Assembly: GCA_027451455.1 (NCBI GenBank)
Contig: DAIDJI010000140.1
Span: 1-10,055, forward strand
Length of the DNA: 10,055 nucleotides
DNA from: Planctomycetales bacterium
GTDB taxonomy: Bacteria; Planctomycetota; Planctomycetia; Isosphaerales; Isosphaeraceae
Reading direction: 5' to 3'
A program made the position numbers and the translations under genes. The notes beneath the pieces are model-generated. The model worked only from the letters and a program-made list of their open reading frames with translations, did not search any database and was not told the DNA's origin. Shown here piece after piece: positions 6,942 through 10,055 of the stretch. Position 1 is the stretch's first letter. Every line of letters starts with the position of its first letter.

Positions 6942-7610
6942 TCAAATTTCGGCCCATCCGGGAGGCAAGAGCGTGATCTTGTCGCCGGGCGATGACCGCG
7001 AGACCGACTGCATCGACTGCGAAAGCCACAGGAAGAGATCCCGGAAGTTGAGCCCCTTGAGCTTCAGCGGCCCACGCGTGGCGATTCGGGACAGGACGTC
7101 TGTATTCGCCCCCTCGACCCCCACCGTGAAGAAGGCGAAAGACTTCCCGGCTTCCCCTTGCTTCACCATCTCGGCGGCGGCCTGCCAGCCGTCGTCCGGA
7201 CCGCCGTCGGTAATGAGGAAGGCCCAGGGGCGATAATAGGCAATGCCGTTCGCCCGGTAGGTGCTCTTCCGCGAGGCGAGCATCTCCAGGCCGGTGACAA
7301 TCGCCTGACCCATCGGCGTGTTCCCCGAGGCGCTCAGGTGCGGCGGATGGAAATTCTCGGCAGTGACAAAGTCCTGGATGACCTTGACTGTCCCGCCGAA
7401 CGTCACAATGGCGAGCTCCGCTCGCTTACTGGCCAGGGAATCGGAAGAAAGGGTGTCCTTCAGGGTGACCAATCCTTCATTTAGCTCCGCGATCGGCTGC
7501 CCCGACATCGAGCCGGAGACGTCGAGAAGGAGCACGCACGGAACTCGCGGTTCCGGATTCTCGGCAAACTCGCTGGCCTCGAATCCGGCGTATTCAGTCT
7601 GTTCGTTCAT
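6942..7610 (-). CDS. VWA-domain protein, TerY/YegL-like
   Basis: 222 aa, a single von Willebrand factor A domain with a complete metal-ion-dependent adhesion site: LLLDVSGSM (27-35; Asp30, Ser32, Ser34), Thr98 in SGNTPMG (95-101) and Asp135 in LITDGGPDD (132-140). No signal peptide or membrane helix, so it is cytoplasmic. Length and order (VWA, then PP2C, then kinase) match the TerY-P triad and E. coli yegL-yegK-yegI. The VWA member is thought to act as a metal-dependent protein-protein adaptor; that role is inferred from the fold. The start at 7610 has AGAGG 10 bases upstream. There is a 117-base gap from the upstream small gene, the longest gap among these five genes, so a separate promoter here is possible, though none is recognisable. 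Confidence 0.9.
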   Translation of the reverse strand: MNEQTEYAGFEASEFAENPEPRVPCVLLLDVSGSMSGQPIAELNEGLVTLKDTLSSDSLASKRAELAIVTFGGTVKVIQDFVTAENFHPPHLSASGNTPMGQAIVTGLEMLASRKSTYRANGIAYYRPWAFLITDGGPDDGWQAAAEMVKQGEAGKSFAFFTVGVEGANTDVLSRIATRGPLKLKGLNFRDLFLWLSQSMQSVSRSSPGDKITLLPPGWAEI

Positions 7611-7620
7611 GGGAATAATA

Positions 7621-7625
7621 CCTCT
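7621..7625 (-). promoter_or_regulatory. Ribosome binding site of the VWA gene
   Basis: AGAGG on the minus strand, 10 bases before the ATG at 7610; slightly long spacing. It sits in an A/T-richer leader. Confidence 0.5.
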
Positions 7626-7727
7626 TGATCTCGGGCCGGCAGCGACGGCGAAGGATCGGTAAGCAGCTAGACACCTGGGATCAGCCGACTGGGGCGATAC
7701 GAAGCCTCGATGTCCAACAACTCCTAG

Positions 7728-7949
7728 TTAAATAGAAGCATCATGAATAGCCGTCTCGATGTCGTTCAGCCGGTCTACAACGATTTTTGCGAACGCAGTC
7801 TTACCAACCCAATTCAACTCGCCATTGATTTCTCTGGCAGCCCCGAGGAGGTCGTCAAGCTTATCGACGAGGTCGCCAAGCTTGTCCGCGATTGCAACAT
7901 TCTGCGACACAAGCTGTTCGAGCAGTTCTTCGAGCCGTGAAGTATCCAT
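7728..7949 (-). CDS. Small coiled-coil protein (73 aa), unknown function
   Basis: No family recognised. The start at 7949 has a strong GAGGAG (7952-7957) immediately upstream, though close (GAGG core 4 bases from ATG). Residues 4-36 are a heptad-like amphipathic helix with Leu/Ile/Val at regular positions and acidic faces (LEELLEQLVSQNVAIADKL, then DLVDKLDDLL). A short middle with NWVGKTAF (46-53) is followed by a second helix (IVVDRLNDIETAIHD). No signal peptide, no membrane segment, net negative. It lies 67 bases after the HNH gene and 117 bases before the VWA gene, same strand, so it is probably co-transcribed with the module. It may be an oligomerisation partner, adaptor or inhibitor; that is a guess. 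A 65-aa plus-strand frame covers the same DNA but is judged a shadow. Confidence 0.65.
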   Translation of the reverse strand: MDTSRLEELLEQLVSQNVAIADKLGDLVDKLDDLLGAAREINGELNWVGKTAFAKIVVDRLNDIETAIHDASI

Positions 7950-7951
7950 CT

Positions 7952-7957
7952 CTCCTC
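7952..7957 (-). promoter_or_regulatory. Ribosome binding site of the 73-aa gene
   Basis: GAGGAG on the minus strand just before the ATG at 7949. This near-consensus site is the main reason for preferring the minus-strand reading over the antisense plus-strand frame. Confidence 0.6.
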
Positions 7958-8016
7958 GTTTCTCTCAGGGCCAGACAACCCAGGACGGTTGCGCAAAATA
8001 AATTGCGGTATCGCCC

Positions 8017-9393
8017 TCAAATGCGATCGCTCTTCAGAAGATTGCATCTTCGACAAAGCAATTGAACATTACCGACGGTGCTGGCCCCGCCCCTCGAATG
8101 TGGGATGATATGATCGAATTCCAGATAGTCGTCCTTCCCACACTTCACACAGCGGCCCCCGTCGCGATCCCAGACCTCGCGTTTCACCTCATCTGATATG
8201 TGTCTCGCCATGGCCGAGGAGTAACTCTCGCTCAGGAGATATTTATGCTTGCGGACGACCCCGGCGAGGATCGCCTCCAGTTCCTCGGCATCGGTAACAC
8301 GGTAGTGTCCCGAACCCAGGCGAGCATTCGCCTTGATTTCTAGCCCTCCGGAATACCGGCCGATGTCCAGTATCCTGGATGGCTTGAATGAAAAGCTCTT
8401 TGAGGGGGATGAAAAATAGATATTTCGGTTTGTCACGATCAATTTTCCGGTGACCTCGTGGTACTGGGTCCGGGTCTCGTAACCGAAAGCGCAGGACCCC
8501 TCCCAATGGCAGGTCTCTCCACCTTCCAGCATCGTGCGCGTCTTGACAACAGGCAGTTTTCCTTCACGATAAGCGGCAAGCTTTTTGACCACTTTGGACC
8601 TTGCGTGGTATTCCGCGAGATCCCTATCCGATAGGCTGGCCCAGTCCTGGAGCCAGGTCAGCGTCTTTTCTTCCTCCTCCGTGATCACGCCGTCCTGTAC
8701 CACCATTGCGAAGGTCTCTCGGTACAGGGCTAGGGCTTCCGCCCGGATGATGGAGTCAGCCTGTTCGTCCGAGAGGGCCAGCGCTTTCTTGCATCGAAGA
8801 AGCTCTGCCCGTTCCTCGGAGGTCACCACACCATCCCGCACGATCCTACGAAAAGTCGCGAGATAGCTCGATCGCGAAACCTCACCCGTCCATAGGTTTG
8901 CGTCATGGCTGGAAATCCCAAGTCCGCGCCGGAGCGACTCCAGGCTCCTCGCCTCTTCGTCGGTCACCCTGCCGTCGGCAAGCACGCCATCAACGGCCTG
9001 AGAATATGCCTGCTTCCTGGCGTGTTGCTCGATTCGGCGAACCTGTTCCGGGTCGATCTCCAGCGCCTGCGTCAACAACGTGATCCGCTTCTGTTCCTCC
9101 GGAGCGATCGTGCCGTCAGCAATCAACTTGCGGTAGTAGCTGGCGTAGATGTCTTCCGCGACCCGCCGGGCAATCTCGTCGGGCACTTCGCACTTCGCGC
9201 TGAACTCGGAGAGCCTGAAGCTGGTTCTCTGCTTTTTACCCAGTTCATGCAGCAGGAGTGCCCGGAATTGGGTTTCCTCTTCGCGCCGTTTCGCCTCGCG
9301 CGCCTTGTTCTCCTGGGCGTTGTAATAGACCAGATACCCGATCCCTGCCGCACCCGCTCCTATCGTGAAGAAAAGAATGAACGCACCGATCAT
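8017..9393 (-). CDS. Membrane-anchored TerB-repeat / GRAM-like / HNH nuclease fusion
   Basis: 458 aa from the ATG at 9393, supported by GGAGGG 7 bases upstream; the frame is open to 9615 but that extension is Arg/Gly/Ser-rich and unlike protein. Residues 4-24 are one membrane helix followed by a basic/acidic stretch (KAREAKRREEE), predicting the C-terminal bulk in the cytoplasm. Residues ~84-271 hold four TerB-like units, each with a D-G-x-(I/V)-x-x-E-E core: Asp93, 140, 187 and 234, exactly 47 residues apart. Residues ~288-385 resemble a GRAM/PH-like domain (GKLIVTNRNIYFSS at 316-329, then SFSFKPSRILDI). Residues ~404-458 are a compact HNH domain: Cys415-x2-Cys418, FDHIIPHSRGG (426-436, with His428), Asn442, Cys447-x2-Cys450, Asn451; all expected zinc and catalytic residues are present. 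Cleavage of DNA or RNA is expected from the family but its target is unknown. It is the first gene of the run leading to the TerY-P triad. Confidence 0.85.
   Translation of the reverse strand: MIGAFILFFTIGAGAAGIGYLVYYNAQENKAREAKRREEETQFRALLLHELGKKQRTSFRLSEFSAKCEVPDEIARRVAEDIYASYYRKLIADGTIAPEEQKRITLLTQALEIDPEQVRRIEQHARKQAYSQAVDGVLADGRVTDEEARSLESLRRGLGISSHDANLWTGEVSRSSYLATFRRIVRDGVVTSEERAELLRCKKALALSDEQADSIIRAEALALYRETFAMVVQDGVITEEEEKTLTWLQDWASLSDRDLAEYHARSKVVKKLAAYREGKLPVVKTRTMLEGGETCHWEGSCAFGYETRTQYHEVTGKLIVTNRNIYFSSPSKSFSFKPSRILDIGRYSGGLEIKANARLGSGHYRVTDAEELEAILAGVVRKHKYLLSESYSSAMARHISDEVKREVWDRDGGRCVKCGKDDYLEFDHIIPHSRGGASTVGNVQLLCRRCNLLKSDRI
8581..9144 (-). repeat. Four tandem 47-residue TerB-like units
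   Basis: Codes for residues ~84-271 of the HNH fusion protein. Units carry IADGTIAPEEQ, LADGRVTDEEA, VRDGVVTSEER and VQDGVITEEEE, each followed by a Leu-rich helix ending near L-x-(I/L)-(S/D). The Asp of each core recurs every 47 residues. A TerB domain normally has about two such motifs in an all-helical, metal-linked fold, so this could be two TerB domains in tandem. Confidence 0.75.
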
Positions 9394-9400
9394 CAGTCTC

Positions 9401-9406
9401 CCCTCC
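9401..9406 (-). promoter_or_regulatory. Ribosome binding site of the TerB-HNH gene
   Basis: GGAGGG on the minus strand, 7 bases before the ATG at 9393: near-ideal sequence and spacing. It fixes the start just before the membrane helix. Confidence 0.75.
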
Positions 9407-9677
9407 GACAGGGCTGCGCCAGCAGTCGGTTTCACTCGACTCCGAGTTCGTTGTTGAAGTCTCCAGCGGCCTCGTTGAGACGGGCCCCGTCCCATCATGG
9501 CCAGACACGCTCCCCAGGTCGGGCTCGGAGAAATCCCTCCCGAACCCGGGGCGGTTCCACGTCGGCCCTCCTGACTTCGATCGGCTTGGCCTTCGCGAAT
9601 GCCAGTATGCCGCATGGTATGAGACGATGCGAGAGGGCGATTCCCGACTGGATCGATTTTATCGAGCTCCCCGCCGA
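9407..9677. other. Intergenic region, no gene recognised; probable site of the module's promoter
   Basis: Between the carboxypeptidase stop and the TerB-HNH RBS. Open frames here are Arg/Gly/Ser/Pro-rich, typical of non-coding high-GC DNA, and show no known motif. No clear -35/-10 pair and no T-tailed terminator hairpin was seen; a short TCGAT/ATCGA palindrome near 9652-9664 is too small to count. If the minus-strand run has its own promoter, it should be here. Confidence 0.4.
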
Positions 9678-10055
9678 CTATCTCTTCCCGGTCGCGCGCT
9701 CGAGGAACGCCGCGCCGTCGCGCTTCAGCTCGTGGAGCGAGGGCGTGTGCAGGTACATCATGTGACCCGCCTCGAAGTACTCGATAGAGATATTCGGGCG
9801 CAGCGACGGGTCGAGTCCCAGGCCGGCCAGGGCGTGCTCGACAGCGCGGTAGGGCGTTGCCAGATCAAAATAACCCGAGGCAATCATCACCTTCATGTGG
9901 GGGTTCTGGGTCATCGCGTCGCGGAGCTGGCTCGTCGTCGAGGGATAGCCGCGCTCGGTCTGAAAATCCCATCGGCCGACGCCACCGCCGAGGATGTGAT
10001 ACGGCATGTCCACCTTGTAACCCAGCTCATCGCGGATGTAGCGGTTGAACGTGCT
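9678..10055 (-). CDS. S10-family serine carboxypeptidase, C-terminal part (5' end off right edge)
   Basis: The frame is open to the window edge (first residues STFNRYIRDELGYKV), so the start is outside; about 125 C-terminal residues are seen, ending at a TAG at 9678-9680. Two of the three catalytic residues of peptidase family S10 (alpha/beta hydrolase fold) are visible in their usual settings: Asp in SGYFDLATPY (about positions 9870-9899) and His in EAGHMMYLHTP. The nucleophilic Ser would lie upstream. Full-length bacterial members are about 450-520 aa and normally exported, so a periplasmic or outer-surface peptidase is likely; the signal peptide cannot be checked here. It is on the same strand as the TerB-HNH gene but about 280 bases away, and nothing suggests it belongs to that module. 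Confidence 0.88.
   Translation of the reverse strand, partial: STFNRYIRDELGYKVDMPYHILGGGVGRWDFQTERGYPSTTSQLRDAMTQNPHMKVMIASGYFDLATPYRAVEHALAGLGLDPSLRPNISIEYFEAGHMMYLHTPSLHELKRDGAAFLERATGKR

Noticed and set aside
6352..7236. 294-codon plus-strand open frame across PP2C and VWA
   Set aside because: Complementary to two genes with intact active-site motifs; typical high-GC shadow.
7743..7940. 65-codon plus-strand frame opposite the 73-aa gene
   Set aside because: Its translation looks fairly protein-like, but it lacks a good RBS, is isolated on the plus strand within a minus-strand run, and mirrors amphipathic helices of the minus-strand protein.
9394..9615. Upstream in-frame extension of the TerB-HNH gene (74 more residues)
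   Set aside because: Low-complexity Arg/Gly sequence that would bury the N-terminal membrane helix; a near-ideal RBS precedes the ATG at 9393.
9645..9677. Possible terminator after the carboxypeptidase gene (TCGAT/ATCGA palindrome)
   Set aside because: Only a 5-bp stem with a 3-base loop and no T tract.
8905..9765. 286-codon plus-strand open frame opposite the TerB-HNH gene
   Set aside because: Antisense to a gene with clear domains and RBS; its translation is Arg/Ser/Leu-rich without motifs, and it runs across intergenic DNA into the carboxypeptidase gene.
1..10055. CRISPR arrays, tRNA/rRNA genes, insertion-sequence ends, transposases
   Set aside because: No direct-repeat/spacer pattern, no RNA-gene signature, and no transposase motifs were found on either strand.

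Overview
The window looks like part of a high-GC Gram-negative bacterial chromosome or metagenomic contig. The best guess is a Planctomycetota (Isosphaeraceae/Gemmataceae-like) genome, from the GC-rich coding style, the Uma2-family nuclease, the S10 serine carboxypeptidase and the large kinase/phosphatase/VWA locus. This assignment is inference; no rRNA or marker gene is present.

Layout, left to right. (1) Bases 1-~250 read best on the minus strand as a fragment of a Thr/Gly-rich surface or adhesin-like beta protein. It abuts, with no gap, the C-terminal half of a GT4-type glycosyltransferase on the plus strand (217-837), which is about half the normal length. This looks like a rearrangement or assembly junction. 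(2) The glycosyltransferase overlaps by 4 bases a complete MsbA/ABCB-type half-transporter (834-2705), so the two form a glycan/lipid export pair. (3) A long minus-strand run faces it. In transcription order (right to left) it holds: a membrane-anchored protein with four TerB-like repeats, a GRAM/PH-like domain and a C-terminal HNH nuclease (9393-8017); a 73-aa coiled-coil protein (7949-7728); a VWA/TerY-like protein (7610-6942); a PP2C phosphatase (6930-6163); an 896-aa membrane-spanning protein kinase with a Zn ribbon, a 29-residue Cys/Asn/aromatic repeat and a helix-hairpin-helix (6197-3507); and, after a strong hairpin, a Uma2-family PD-(D/E)XK protein (3403-2726). (4) At the right edge is the C-terminal part of an S10 serine carboxypeptidase (10055-9678), same strand, separated from the HNH gene by about 280 bases without a recognisable gene.

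The centre of interest is 3507-9393. VWA + PP2C + kinase is the TerY-P triad (relatives of E. coli YegL/PphC/YegI), a phospho-signalling unit predicted in comparative-genomic work to be tied to tellurite-type stress systems. Here it sits just downstream, on the same strand, of a TerB-repeat/HNH nuclease and a small coiled-coil protein. The reading offered, as inference, is a membrane-tethered signalling module: the kinase, phosphatase and VWA adaptor set the state of the system, HhH and TerB/GRAM domains sense DNA or membrane/metal state, and the HNH domain is a candidate nucleic-acid-cleaving effector. Function is untested.
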